64,000 nt of DNA from Anabaena catenula FACHB-362 (GCF_014698735.1 NZ_JACJTQ010000001.1:248001-312000); one strand, 5' to 3'; positions 29,631-38,697 are shown, numbered from the stretch's first letter. Translations and numbers: made by a program. The notes: generated by a model from the sequence alone, not told the origin.

Positions 29631-31325
29631 ATGCTGCGATTAGAACATATAAGTAAAATTTATCCTACAGGCGAAGTTCTTAAAGATATCAACTGGGAAG
29701 TCAAACCAGGCGATCGCATTGGCTTAGTCGGTGTTAACGGTGCGGGAAAGTCCACACAACTGAAAATCATCTCTGGGGAAATGGAACCCACCGCCGGTGA
29801 AATCATTCGTCCTAACAGCTTACATATAGCTTATCTCAACCAAGAGTTTGAGGTAGACCCCACCCGTACTGTCAGAGAAGAATTTTGGACTGTGTTCAAA
29901 GAAGCCAACGAAGTACAAATGGCTTTAACACACATCCCGCAAGAAATGGAAACAGCGAATCCAGAGGAATTGGATGAACTAATCCACAAATTAGATCGCT
30001 TACAGCGGCAATTTGAAGCGTTAGATGGCTACAACTTAGATGCTCGCATTGGCAAGATTTTACCAGAAATGGGATTTCAGGTAGAGGATAGCGATCGCTT
30101 GGTGAGTGCTTTTTCCGGTGGTTGGCAAATGCGGATGAGTTTGGGTAAAATTCTTTTGCAAAAGCCAGATTTACTACTGCTGGACGAACCGACAAACCAT
30201 CTGGACTTAGAAACCATTGAGTGGTTGGAAAATTACCTCAGAGGACTAATTACCCCAATGGTGATAGTGTCCCATGACCGGGAGTTTCTTGACCGCCTCT
30301 GCAACCAAATAGTCGAAACGGAACGCGGTGTTTCTAGTACATACCTCGGTAATTACTCCTCATATCTACAACAAAAAGCTGAAAATCAATCAGCACAACT
30401 GAGCGCCTTTGAACGTCAACAAAAAGAAATAGAAAAACAGCAAACCTTTGTAGACCGATTCCGCGCTAGTGCAACCCGCAGTACCCAAGCAAAAAGCCGG
30501 GAAAAACAACTAGACAAAATTGAACGTATCGAAGCACCGATAGCCGGTGTGAGAACTCTACATTTCCGTTTTCCCCCTGCACCTCGCAGCGGTCGGGAAG
30601 TGGTGGAAATTAAAGATTTAACCCATATTTATGGGGATAAAATTTTATTTTTGGCAGCAAATCTCTTAATTGAAAGAGGAGATAGAATTGCCTTTCTCGG
30701 TCCCAACGGTGCTGGTAAATCCACCTTGTTGAAAATTATTATGGGTGCAGAACCGCCCACAGAAGGAATAGTAAAATTAGGCGATCACAACGTTATTCCT
30801 GGCTACTTTGAGCAAAATCAAGCCGAAGCATTAGACTTGAATAAAACCGTCATGGAAACTATCCATGATGAAGTTCCCGACTGGACAAACGAAGAAGTCC
30901 GCACGTTGTTGGGAAGATTCTTATTTACTGGTGATACCGTATTTAAGAAAGTTGGGGCATTAAGTGGAGGCGAAAAAGCTCGGTTAGCATTAGCAAAAAT
31001 GCTATTACGTCCAGCAAATTTAATCATTCTGGATGAGCCTACCAACCACTTAGATATTCCTGCAAAGGAAATGATGGAAGAAGCCTTGCAAAACTATGAT
31101 GGGACAGCGATTGTAGTTTCTCACGACCGTTATTTTATCTCTCAGGTAGCTAACAAAATCGTGGAAATTCGTGATGGTGAATTCCGGGTTTATTTGGGAG
31201 ATTACCATTACTATCTCAACAAAATTGCTGAGGAAAAAGAACAAGCTAAGTTAGCAGCCATAGAAGCCGAAAAAGCCGCGAAAAAAGCCGCTAAAGCTGC
31301 TAAAGCTGGAGCAAAGCAGAAATAG
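29631..31325 (+). CDS. ABC-F family ATP-binding protein
   Basis: ABC-F proteins are soluble twin ATPases that act on the ribosome. The 564-residue product has two full ABC domains: Walker A GVNGAGKST and GPNGAGKST, signatures FSGGWQMRMS and LSGGEKARLA, and Walker B LLLLDEPTNHLD and LIILDEPTNHLD. The linker (about 245-315) is long and charged. A Lys/Ala-rich tail ends the protein. No membrane helices are present, so it is not a transporter. The closest subgroup (Uup-, EttA- or YdiF-like) cannot be decided here. Confidence 0.92.
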   Translation: MLRLEHISKIYPTGEVLKDINWEVKPGDRIGLVGVNGAGKSTQLKIISGEMEPTAGEIIRPNSLHIAYLNQEFEVDPTRTVREEFWTVFKEANEVQMALTHIPQEMETANPEELDELIHKLDRLQRQFEALDGYNLDARIGKILPEMGFQVEDSDRLVSAFSGGWQMRMSLGKILLQKPDLLLLDEPTNHLDLETIEWLENYLRGLITPMVIVSHDREFLDRLCNQIVETERGVSSTYLGNYSSYLQQKAENQSAQLSAFERQQKEIEKQQTFVDRFRASATRSTQAKSREKQLDKIERIEAPIAGVRTLHFRFPPAPRSGREVVEIKDLTHIYGDKILFLAANLLIERGDRIAFLGPNGAGKSTLLKIIMGAEPPTEGIVKLGDHNVIPGYFEQNQAEALDLNKTVMETIHDEVPDWTNEEVRTLLGRFLFTGDTVFKKVGALSGGEKARLALAKMLLRPANLIILDEPTNHLDIPAKEMMEEALQNYDGTAIVVSHDRYFISQVANKIVEIRDGEFRVYLGDYHYYLNKIAEEKEQAKLAAIEAEKAAKKAAKAAKAGAKQK

Positions 31326-31346
31326 GTAATATCGGCAAATGGGTAT

Positions 31347-31389
31347 GGGTGACTGATTGTAATTCTGGCTTTCTGTCACCTATTTTTTG
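31347..31389 (+). terminator. Hairpin with T-run after the ABC-F gene
   Basis: GGTGAC and GTCACC pair across about 20 bases, with a weaker inner stem, and are followed by TATTTTTT. The site begins about 20 bases after the stop codon. Confidence 0.5.
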
Positions 31390-31650
31390 ATAATGATATT
31401 TTAAGAATTATTGAACGCAGATAAACGCAGATAAACACAGATAAATATGGATGATTATTATTCTGTGCAGGTTTACATAAAATTATTATTAATGAAAAAA
31501 TACGTAGGGTGTGTATAGCCCTGCGGGCATGGCTACGCTAGAGCGACAGCGTAACGCACCATTATCTTAAAATTTTTCAAATATCATTCATGATTTCTAT
31601 AGAATAATTATGAACCGTACATCTAGCTAGGAATCTATGATGAGATTAGA
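31390..31650. repeat. Dispersed repeats after the ABC-F gene
   Basis: Positions 31413-31450 hold direct repeats of CGCAGATAAA; a related inverse set lies at 47876-47920. Positions 31507-31561 hold a GC-rich palindromic element (GGTGTGT...GCGTAACGCACC) of the dispersed type. No gene is seen. Confidence 0.55.
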
Positions 31651-31968
31651 TTAATAAATTAAACTGTCCAAACCTTTTTTACGAACTAAATGTAGTAATT
31701 TAAGAGCAGCGCCTGTAGGTCGTTTTTGCCCAATTTCCCATTTTTGAACAGTTGATGAACTGATGTTTAAAATAGCAGCAAACACAGATTGGCTTACATT
31801 AAATGATTCACGAAGTTGCTTAATTTGTTGAGGTTCTAGCGGTTCAATTGGAGGTAAACACAAGCTATCAAATTCGCGTAACGTAACTTGACTCATTACA
31901 CCAGCATTGTGTAGTCCTATAGCAGTTTCGTGAACAGCCTCAAGAATTGCTGACTTCTTCTTCCTCAT
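31651..31968 (-). CDS. Antitoxin with helix-turn-helix (NadS/HigA-like)
   Basis: The 105-residue product has an XRE-type helix-turn-helix in its C-terminal half (about 48-100: QIKQLRESFNVSQSVFAAIL, SSTVQKWEIGQKRPTGAALK). It overlaps the toxin gene by 29 bp and is second in the operon. The toxin-first order fits HigBA/NadS-type pairs. It should neutralise the toxin and bind the palindrome upstream of the operon. Confidence 0.85.
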   Translation of the reverse strand: MRKKKSAILEAVHETAIGLHNAGVMSQVTLREFDSLCLPPIEPLEPQQIKQLRESFNVSQSVFAAILNISSSTVQKWEIGQKRPTGAALKLLHLVRKKGLDSLIY

Positions 31969-32335
31969 TACAGATTACCTCTATTAATTCATCTTTCAAT
32001 TTTGCTGTTTCAATAGCCTCTGCTGTTAAAGACAGCAGTTCTGATGATAGTTTTTTCAAGGCTTCTTTTTCATCCTGATCAATATTGCTACGCTCGTTTT
32101 TTGGAAACCCAAACACAAAAAACCAGCTATCTTCTTTGTTAGTAGCAACCAATGTACGGAAACCAGCCCTCTTTCCTTTTCCAGAACTGGCAATGCGTTT
32201 TTTAAATAGTCCACCTCCTAGATCCGCGTCGTAAAGACCTGCTGCCATTTCTGCAACAGCATTACAGAGACTAGAATCATTTAATTTCTGATCTTTTGCC
32301 CAACGGTTAAACCATCGGGTTTTGTAGATTGCCAT
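31940..32335 (-). CDS. RelE/HigB-family toxin
   Basis: The 131-residue product matches the long RelE-like toxins paired with NadS antitoxins: YKTRWFNRWAKDQKL at the start, LGGGLFKKRIASSGKGKRAG and the hydrophobic block DSWFFVFGFPKNERSNI. Such toxins cut mRNA on the ribosome. The gene is first in the operon, 22 bp downstream of a perfect palindrome. Its end overlaps the antitoxin start by 29 bp. Confidence 0.85.
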   Translation of the reverse strand: MAIYKTRWFNRWAKDQKLNDSSLCNAVAEMAAGLYDADLGGGLFKKRIASSGKGKRAGFRTLVATNKEDSWFFVFGFPKNERSNIDQDEKEALKKLSSELLSLTAEAIETAKLKDELIEVICNEEEEVSNS

Positions 32336-32356
32336 ATTAGTTTCCTTTAACTAAAG

Positions 32357-32375
32357 TATAGCACTTGGTGCTATA
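32357..32375. promoter_or_regulatory. Palindromic operator at the toxin-antitoxin promoter
   Basis: TATAGCAC-TTG-GTGCTATA is a perfect inverted repeat just upstream of the toxin start. It overlaps a likely minus-strand -10 box (TATACT) and a plus-strand TATAAT facing the LRV gene. Binding of the antitoxin's helix-turn-helix here would repress the operon and perhaps the neighbour. Confidence 0.6.
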
Positions 32376-32417
32376 ATAGGCAATTATTAAAAATGTGTAT
32401 TTAGGCAAATCTTTATT

Positions 32418-33890
32418 ATGCTTGATAACAACGATTTTGCATTAGCTTCCGCTGACGATACCTCGGTTGTAGTGCTTGAACAGCTATCTTCACATCCTCA
32501 GCCAGAAGTTCGTGAGGCTGTGGCTAAAAATCCGAATACGCCCACGAAAGTGCTGCTGAAATTAGGTAAAGAGTTTCCAGACGCAATTACTGCGAACCCG
32601 GTTTTTAATGTTTTGCTGCTGGAAAATCCTGAAAGCCATTTTGTTAGACTCTCTTTAGCTCGTAGCACAACAACTAGTGAAGAAATGATCGCTCAGTTAT
32701 CCGAAATCGAGGATGAGGAAATTCTTTGTGCTGTGGCTGGAAATCCAAAGACACCTCTTCACATTCTGGAAGAACTTGTAGAAAACCCGCCTCGTTTCTG
32801 GGATCGCGAGAGGAATTCTGACATATATGATTTTGATCGCCTCTTTATCACGATCCATCTAAATCCGAACACTTCTGAATCGTTGTTGCTTAAACTAGCC
32901 CAGCGTGGAAGCAGCAATGTCAAACAGGCGATCGCTCAGAACCCCAAAGCACCGTTATCCCTGCTAAATCAGTTTGCAGATTGGAGAGATTATGCGATGC
33001 ATCTAGCAATTGGTCGAAATCCTCAAGTACCAAGCGCAATATTGGAAAAACTAGCGGGGGAAAATAGGAATGAAATTCGTGAAATGGTCAAGAACCATCC
33101 CAATGTTTCCGAAACTGCGATCGCCATCATCAATTTTATCGAGGGAAAACCTGGAACACCCATCGACTTGCTAGAGCGGTTAGCCAGTGATCGACGAGCC
33201 TCTGTCCGGCTATTAGTTGCCGCCCATCCCTCAACCCCTGCAAAGGTTTTAGAAAAGCTCGCGCAGGATGCAGATGAAGATGTACCCTTCAAAGCCGTAA
33301 GCCATCCCAATGCAACCTCTACCGTTCTGGAGTTTTTTGCAGAGTTCTTGGTTAAGCAACATCAACGAGTCTCGCCATCCAATCAAGCCATGTATAAAAG
33401 AAGTGCAGTTCGATTGGTGGAACGTTCTGACATCACGCCAAAAGTGGTAGAAAATCTGTTGCAGATGAATGAGTTTGATGTAGTGTACGCGATCGCATCT
33501 TCTTTGAAAACACCACCTATGATGCTGCTTGCACTTACCGAATATCAAGCCCCGTCTAGCGTACACATTATTTTTCTCCTAAGTCTGGCTCAAAACCCCA
33601 ATACACCATCCGAGGCACTGGAGAAGCTTTATCTAAAAATCAACCCAACGCCCCATTTTATTAAGGTTAATGGTGAACAAGTTTTTACTAATGCTTTACA
33701 AGCTATTGCTGCTCATCCCAATACCCCTGTCCATTTGCTAGAACAATTCGCAGTTCATTCCCGCGCTGATCTTCGTGCAAAAGTTGCCACAAATGTCAAT
33801 ACCCCGATTTCAATTTTGGAGCGGTTAAGTAATGATTCACAAGACTGGGTTAGTGCTATTGCAAAACAGGCGCTCAAGGAAAGAGCTTGA
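32418..33890 (+). CDS. Leucine-rich repeat variant (LRV) protein
   Basis: The 490-residue product consists of about 15 helical repeats of 22-24 residues with the LRV pattern (for example HPQPEVREAVAKNPNTPTKV, HPSTPAKVLEKLAQDADEDV, HPNTPVHLLEQF). There is no signal peptide or membrane segment. LRV and HEAT-like solenoids bind other proteins; the partner is unknown. It does not show the N-terminal cysteine cluster of the Fe-S LRV protein of Azotobacter. It is divergent from the toxin-antitoxin pair and shares its 82-bp promoter region. Confidence 0.82.
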   Translation: MLDNNDFALASADDTSVVVLEQLSSHPQPEVREAVAKNPNTPTKVLLKLGKEFPDAITANPVFNVLLLENPESHFVRLSLARSTTTSEEMIAQLSEIEDEEILCAVAGNPKTPLHILEELVENPPRFWDRERNSDIYDFDRLFITIHLNPNTSESLLLKLAQRGSSNVKQAIAQNPKAPLSLLNQFADWRDYAMHLAIGRNPQVPSAILEKLAGENRNEIREMVKNHPNVSETAIAIINFIEGKPGTPIDLLERLASDRRASVRLLVAAHPSTPAKVLEKLAQDADEDVPFKAVSHPNATSTVLEFFAEFLVKQHQRVSPSNQAMYKRSAVRLVERSDITPKVVENLLQMNEFDVVYAIASSLKTPPMMLLALTEYQAPSSVHIIFLLSLAQNPNTPSEALEKLYLKINPTPHFIKVNGEQVFTNALQAIAAHPNTPVHLLEQFAVHSRADLRAKVATNVNTPISILERLSNDSQDWVSAIAKQALKERA

Positions 33891-34080
33891 TTTCAGCACT
33901 GTTTTTGTAAAGATTAACACAGTCCATTGAGAATTCTGAGAAAACCCTCAGTGATGATTTAGAACTGTAAATACTTAACAAAATTTTGGATTTTAGATTT
34001 TTTCCTTCTTAAATTAACCTCCAGAGTTGGTTAGCAATGGTATCATTCGGTTATTACAAAAAGTAAAGGGCAATTTTACT

Positions 34081-35679
34081 ATGACCAAAGCACCTGTTGC
34101 TCCTGTGGTGCTAGTCATTTTAGACGGATGGGGCTACTGTGAGGAAAAGCGAGGAAACGCGATCGCTGCTGCTAAAACACCAATCATGGATAGTTTATGG
34201 GCAGCCTATCCCCACACCCTCATTCGCACATCAGGAAAAGCTGTAGGGTTGCCAGAAGGTCAAATGGGCAACTCGGAAGTTGGTCATTTGAATATTGGCG
34301 CTGGGCGAGTCGTACCTCAAGAACTGGTACGCATCTCTGATGCAGTAGAAGATGGTTCAATCGCATTAAACCCAGCAATTGTCAAGATTTGCCAGGAAGT
34401 TCGCTCATCTAATGGCAAGTTGCATTTAGTAGGGCTTTGTTCTGATGGAGGGGTACATTCTCATCTAACCCATCTATTTGGACTAGTTGACTTAGCCAAA
34501 GAACAGCAACTTTCACAAGTTTGTATCCACGCCATTACCGATGGACGTGACACCCCTCCCAGGGAGGGCATCAAAGCAATTACACAGGTGCAAGACTACA
34601 TAGATCAGGCTGGAATTGGGCAAATAGTAACCGTTAGTGGTCGCTATTATGCAATGGATCGTGACCACCGTTGGGATCGAGTTCAACGCGCCTACGATGT
34701 GATGACACAAGATAGCGCGGGTAATGGACTCACGGCTGTAGAAGTCTTACAAGCATCTTACGCGGAAGGCGTAACTGACGAGTTTGTGCTTCCAGTTAGG
34801 ATTGCCCCTGGCGCAGTAGAACCAGGAGATGGGGTTATCTTTTTCAACTTCCGCCCTGATCGCGCTAGACAACTGACACAAGCCTTTGTCAGTTCCAAAT
34901 TTAATGGGTTTGAAAGACAGCAAATTAAGCCACTGTCTTTTGTGACTTTTACCCAGTATGATCCTGAATTACCAGTATCTGTGGCTTTTGCTCCCCAGAA
35001 TCTGAGTAATATTTTAGGGGAAGTCATTGCTAATCATGGCTTAAAACAGTTTCGGACTGCGGAAACGGAAAAATATGCTCACGTCACCTATTTCTTTAAT
35101 GGGGGATTAGAGGAACCTTGTGATGGAGAAGACCGGGAATTAGTCAGTAGTCCAATGGTGGCAACTTATGACTCAGAGCCGGCAATGTCAGCACAAGCAG
35201 TGACAGATGTAGCGATCGCAGCGATAAAAAAGGGCATCTACTCCCTAATGGTAATGAACTATGCCAATCCAGACATGGTAGGGCATACTGGACAAATACC
35301 AGCTACAGTTACAGCTATTGAAACAGTTGATCGCTGTTTAGGTCGTCTCCTGGACACCATTGGTAAATTTGGCGGCACAGCAATCATTACTGCTGACCAC
35401 GGCAATGCTGAGTATATGCTAGATGATCAGGGTAATCCTTGGACGGCTCACACCACTAACCCAGTTCCCTTAATCTTGGTAGAAGGCGAAAAAGTCAAAA
35501 TACCTGGATATGGTACAAATGTGGAATTGAGAAATGATGGCAAGTTAGCCGACATTGCCCCCACTATTCTAGATATTTTACAGCTTCCCCAACCAACAGA
35601 AATGACCGGGCGATCGCTCCTTAAAGCAGCAGAATACGACTTGAAACCTACTCGCACTCCTGCACAAATAGGGTTGTAA
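34081..35679 (+). CDS. gpmI: 2,3-bisphosphoglycerate-independent phosphoglycerate mutase
   Basis: This enzyme interconverts 3- and 2-phosphoglycerate in glycolysis and gluconeogenesis using two Mn ions. The 532-residue product has VVLVILDGWGYCEEKRGNAI at the start, the catalytic serine in GQMGNSEVGHLNIGAGRVV, VSGRYYAMDRDHRWDRV and the metal site ITADHGNAEYM. I chose the ATG at 34081 (MTKAPVAPVV). The frame extends 18 codons upstream, but that part has no family similarity. It precedes secG, as in many cyanobacteria. Confidence 0.96.
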   Translation: MTKAPVAPVVLVILDGWGYCEEKRGNAIAAAKTPIMDSLWAAYPHTLIRTSGKAVGLPEGQMGNSEVGHLNIGAGRVVPQELVRISDAVEDGSIALNPAIVKICQEVRSSNGKLHLVGLCSDGGVHSHLTHLFGLVDLAKEQQLSQVCIHAITDGRDTPPREGIKAITQVQDYIDQAGIGQIVTVSGRYYAMDRDHRWDRVQRAYDVMTQDSAGNGLTAVEVLQASYAEGVTDEFVLPVRIAPGAVEPGDGVIFFNFRPDRARQLTQAFVSSKFNGFERQQIKPLSFVTFTQYDPELPVSVAFAPQNLSNILGEVIANHGLKQFRTAETEKYAHVTYFFNGGLEEPCDGEDRELVSSPMVATYDSEPAMSAQAVTDVAIAAIKKGIYSLMVMNYANPDMVGHTGQIPATVTAIETVDRCLGRLLDTIGKFGGTAIITADHGNAEYMLDDQGNPWTAHTTNPVPLILVEGEKVKIPGYGTNVELRNDGKLADIAPTILDILQLPQPTEMTGRSLLKAAEYDLKPTRTPAQIGL

Positions 35680-35700
35680 AATAGCCAGGAATTCAGAAGT

Positions 35701-35897
35701 AGGTCTTTAAGTAGGGGTTTAGCAATGCGCTTTACCCCTACACCATTATCTTGTTCCTAGTCTCCGACTCTTAATGCTATCATAGAGGCTCTGACTCTAC
35801 TGTAACGCCCTGGCAGAGCCTTCTAGAATGCATTTCCATACAGAGTATGGGAAAGAGAGCAGTCTTTAAGGTTTAGCAATGCGCTTTACCACTACAG
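35701..35897. repeat. Direct repeat between gpmI and secG
   Basis: The phrase gtttagcaatgcgctttac occurs at 35717 and again at 35870, each followed by cc/ca-ctaca. The intervening 140 bp contain another palindromic stretch (agaggctctgac...ggcagagcc). No gene is seen. Confidence 0.6.
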
Positions 35898-35954
35898 GAT
35901 TGATAAATCAAGAACTCATCCATTTTCAAACTTGTTATAAACGACATTTCTAAT

Positions 35955-36188
35955 ATGGCAATTACTAACATCGTGCAAGGTATTTGGGCATTTTCCGCTT
36001 TAGGATTAATAATCCTCGTGTTGCTGCACAGCCCTAAAGGTGATGGTATTGGTGCAATTGGTGGACAAGCTCAATTGTTCAGCAGTACCAAAAGTGCAGA
36101 AAATACATTAAATCGTATTACTTGGGCATTAGTAGTAATTTTTCTGGGTTTAACAGTGGTTTTAAGTGCCAATTGGTTGCCTAAATAA
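35955..36188 (+). CDS. secG: Preprotein translocase subunit SecG
   Basis: SecG assists the SecYE channel. The 77-residue product has two membrane helices (about 8-25 and 53-73) around the family loop LLHSPKGDGIGAIGGQAQLF. It follows gpmI and ends six bases before the protease-like gene. Confidence 0.94.
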   Translation: MAITNIVQGIWAFSALGLIILVLLHSPKGDGIGAIGGQAQLFSSTKSAENTLNRITWALVVIFLGLTVVLSANWLPK

Positions 36189-36194
36189 GTAAAA

Positions 36195-36992
36195 ATGGGG
36201 AAAATCACCCAAAACCTCATATCTAAAACCCGAACAAACTTAGTTTTGCAGAGGTTACTAGCAGTCCTGACTTTAGCGATAATTACAGGACTGCTAATTA
36301 TTTGTACTAACTTTCAAACTAGCGCTGTTGTGAACTCTAAATTCGGAGAAGTTGCCCACAACATCTCTACAAGTTACAGTTTAGGGGAAAAGTTCATACA
36401 AAAAGTCCATCCTTTGCCGTCAACCCTCGCAAGTTGGGAAAACAAGACGAACAGAGGGGATTATTTTGACAAAATCACACCTACAGAAGTTGGTTATTTA
36501 ATTTGGTCTCGCTTTCCCGTGCAGGTGAAGATAGAAATACCCACAGGAATAAATACAGAACAGTCACAACTATGGGTTAATAATGTTCTGCAAGCTGTTC
36601 AAGAGTGGAGTGTGTATTTACCTTTGGAGGTAGTTGAGAAAGCTGAAATTGCTGATATTAAAATTTTCAGAAAAGCGCCACCTTTACAACTTGAACCTCA
36701 TAGTAAAATTCCCCGTGCGCGTTCTGCTTTAACTAGCTACGAGACATACACTAATAATAATAATATTTTATTACACCGTTTTACTATCTTGTTGAGTCCT
36801 AGTCAAACTGGCGAATATGCGAAAGCTGCTGCACGTCATGAACTCGGCCATGCTTTGGGAATTTGGGGTCATAGTCCCCTGCAAACTGATGTTTTGTATT
36901 TTTCCCAAGTTCGCAAACCACCTTCTATTTCGGCGCGAGATGTGAATACTTTAAAGCGTATATATGAACAGCCTACGAGTTTGGGATGGTGA
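36195..36992 (+). CDS. Matrixin-like zinc metalloprotease, membrane-anchored or exported
   Basis: The 265-residue product has an N-terminal hydrophobic segment (about 18-40, LAVLTLAIITGLLIICTNF) and a C-terminal zinc-protease motif HELGHALGIWGH (HExxHxxGxxH/GH type, about residue 215), followed by a likely Met-turn region. This matches the M10/M57-like metzincin proteases. It probably acts outside the plasma membrane; the substrate is unknown. It lies six bases after secG, so both may share a transcript. Confidence 0.82.
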   Translation: MGKITQNLISKTRTNLVLQRLLAVLTLAIITGLLIICTNFQTSAVVNSKFGEVAHNISTSYSLGEKFIQKVHPLPSTLASWENKTNRGDYFDKITPTEVGYLIWSRFPVQVKIEIPTGINTEQSQLWVNNVLQAVQEWSVYLPLEVVEKAEIADIKIFRKAPPLQLEPHSKIPRARSALTSYETYTNNNNILLHRFTILLSPSQTGEYAKAAARHELGHALGIWGHSPLQTDVLYFSQVRKPPSISARDVNTLKRIYEQPTSLGW

Positions 36993-37394
36993 GTAATATC
37001 GTGTTCGGTTAAAGACTTATAATTAGGACTGACACGGAGACGCTCAAGACACGGAGAGTTTTTTTGATCAACAATTAAGCGAACATGATATAAACAATTC
37101 AAAATTCAATAAAGTTGTGGCGGGTGAATTTTGTCTTGGCTGCTGTTAACTATATTGTCCCTCGTGCAGGCAGAAATAAATTTATATTAAAAGTTGTTAA
37201 AAAGTTTGTGTAATCTGCTGTTTCAGTGTATGGATTTTAATTCTACCTTGCGGTACTAGTACACTGTGGCAGGAATCTAGCTACCATTTTAAATAGGTGA
37301 AAAGCTGATGAAATAAGCTTTTTTAATGCTTTTTTAATGTTTAAGTTTTAATTTTTAATCCGCTCTGTGGTACTAGTACACTGCGCCTCTGCAC
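36993..37394. repeat. Repeat-rich gene-free stretch
   Basis: The stretch has a direct repeat GGTACTAGTACACTG (37251 and 37369), about 118 bp apart. Between the copies lies a match to the dispersed repeat also found at 4063-4110. Positions 37039-37057 share a 19-base identity with 54698-54716 (gacgctcaagacacggaga). No gene is seen. Confidence 0.6.
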
Positions 37395-37544
37395 TTATGT
37401 AGTTTGTAGGTATTGATCTAGTTTCTCTAAAATTTCTACCAAATCTTCTAAAGTCAGAATTTCTTGGGATTCTTCACTGGCATGATTTGCATCGATAGAA
37501 GATTGTGTTGATTTTTTGTTGAAATATGAGGTAATGGAAAACAT
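37395..37544 (-). CDS. Possible 49-residue acidic protein
   Basis: An ATG at 37544 opens a frame for MFSITSYFNKKSTQSSIDAN and an acidic helix EEILTLEDLVEILEKLDQYL-like tail ending QTT. The composition is protein-like. It has no clear ribosome-binding site, and a T-tract lies just upstream. It sits downstream of ocp on the same strand but is not the fluorescence recovery protein, which is longer and different. No family recognised. Confidence 0.4.
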   Translation of the reverse strand: MFSITSYFNKKSTQSSIDANHASEESQEILTLEDLVEILEKLDQYLQTT

Positions 37545-37617
37545 TTTTTTTTGGTTTGCTGGTTGACACTCTCAAATTTAAATGTAAATTGTGGAAAACT
37601 TGTGGAGATATTGACTT

Positions 37618-37680
37618 TTTTTTGATACTCCCCGCTCTCTCATAGACGGGGATTCTTGGATTTCGTCGTCACTCGGCTAT
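37618..37680 (-). mobile_element. Remnant resembling an IS200/IS605 right end
   Basis: Read on the minus strand, the sequence ends with AAGAATCCCCGTC...GCGGGGAGTATCAA, the hairpin form (TCCCCG/CGGGGA, 37629-37652) seen at the 3' ends of cyanobacterial IS200/IS605-type elements and their TnpB guide RNAs. No tnpA or tnpB is present; the DNA to its right is the intact ocp gene. It could be a solo end left after transposition. The resemblance is from memory of such ends, not a search. Confidence 0.35.
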
Positions 37681-37684
37681 CTAT

Positions 37685-37712
37685 CCCCTTCCTGCTTATG
37701 CTGAGGAAGGGG
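37685..37712 (-). terminator. Hairpin after ocp
   Basis: CCCCTTCCT and AGGAAGGGG form a perfect nine-pair stem with a ten-base loop, starting 17 bases after the ocp stop codon. No T-run follows, so it may be a 3'-end stabiliser or a weak terminator. Confidence 0.45.
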
Positions 37713-37728
37713 AATTCCGGCGAATCTA

Positions 37729-38697
37729 TTAAACCCGACGCAGATTTAATAGTTCTTGAGGAGAAGCCAACATATCGATTGCTACAAAGAAAATCTTACC
37801 TTGGGGATTGATTAAAAACCGCCAAGCAATATTCATGCCGACAGTCACACCGAACCAAGGAGTTTGGACTACACCTGTGATTTTCAGTTGCTTGGAACCA
37901 TCTGGTTGAACTTCACAAATACCCTGTTGGGGCATCATATTCAGTCCTTGAGCTTCCTCACGCATATATTTAGCGATCGCTTCTGGACCAACAATCGGCT
38001 TTTGGAATGGAGGTTGTAGCGCACCGTCGGTAGTGAATAGGGCAACAGCCGCATCAAAGTTATCTGCATTCATGGCTTCAATGTAGCCCAATACAGCAGG
38101 TTCTGTAATCCCGTCAATTTTGACAGAGGAAATAATTGGTGTTGTACGTTGAAACGCTGGTTCTGCTGGGGCTTTGGGGTAACTACTGGGGCCAAGTTCA
38201 GAAGTATCAAATCCCATGTTGACTACGGTATTACGCAGTACTGTGATTTGTTGACCCTGATCAAGTTTCTGGGTGGCTTCTAGCACTACTTTCACACCAG
38301 GAGACATTTGATAACCCGCTGGGATAGGAGTGACAAGTCCACTTTTCATCAATTCTCCTAACTCATACCAGAAAGCCAGCTTGGTATTAACACTGAAGAA
38401 CCCATAGGAACGGCTAATAGGGGTATCAGCACGGCTGGCAAGATCTCGCATTACTTTTGTTTGTTCTTCAGAAGACATCAGCTTAATTTGGGTTAGCAGA
38501 GTTTCTGCTAGTTGCAAGCGTGCTGCTCCAGGTGCTGCGGGAGTAATGGTCTTACCCATTTCAGTGTAGGCATACCACAGATATGCTAGTTGGTCATCAA
38601 CGTTAAGTTGATCGAATAGTGCGATAGTTGCTGGAATCAGACTAGGAACTTGAGTGTTAGAAAAAATACTTTGAGCGGACTGAAGAGTCAAAGCCAT
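37729..38697 (-). CDS. ocp: Orange carotenoid protein (OCP)
   Basis: OCP senses strong blue light with a bound ketocarotenoid and, once activated, quenches phycobilisome excitation. The 322-residue product has the helical carotenoid domain (about 1-165) and the NTF2-like C-terminal domain (about 190-322). Key residues are present: Y44 and W110 in the N-terminal pocket, R155 and its likely partner E248 of the interdomain salt bridge, Y205 (VLGYIEAM) and a tryptophan in NIAWRFLIN. The ATG at 38697 is chosen because a GGAG site precedes it by nine bases. No frp or ketolase gene lies nearby. Confidence 0.95.
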   Translation of the reverse strand: MALTLQSAQSIFSNTQVPSLIPATIALFDQLNVDDQLAYLWYAYTEMGKTITPAAPGAARLQLAETLLTQIKLMSSEEQTKVMRDLASRADTPISRSYGFFSVNTKLAFWYELGELMKSGLVTPIPAGYQMSPGVKVVLEATQKLDQGQQITVLRNTVVNMGFDTSELGPSSYPKAPAEPAFQRTTPIISSVKIDGITEPAVLGYIEAMNADNFDAAVALFTTDGALQPPFQKPIVGPEAIAKYMREEAQGLNMMPQQGICEVQPDGSKQLKITGVVQTPWFGVTVGMNIAWRFLINPQGKIFFVAIDMLASPQELLNLRRV

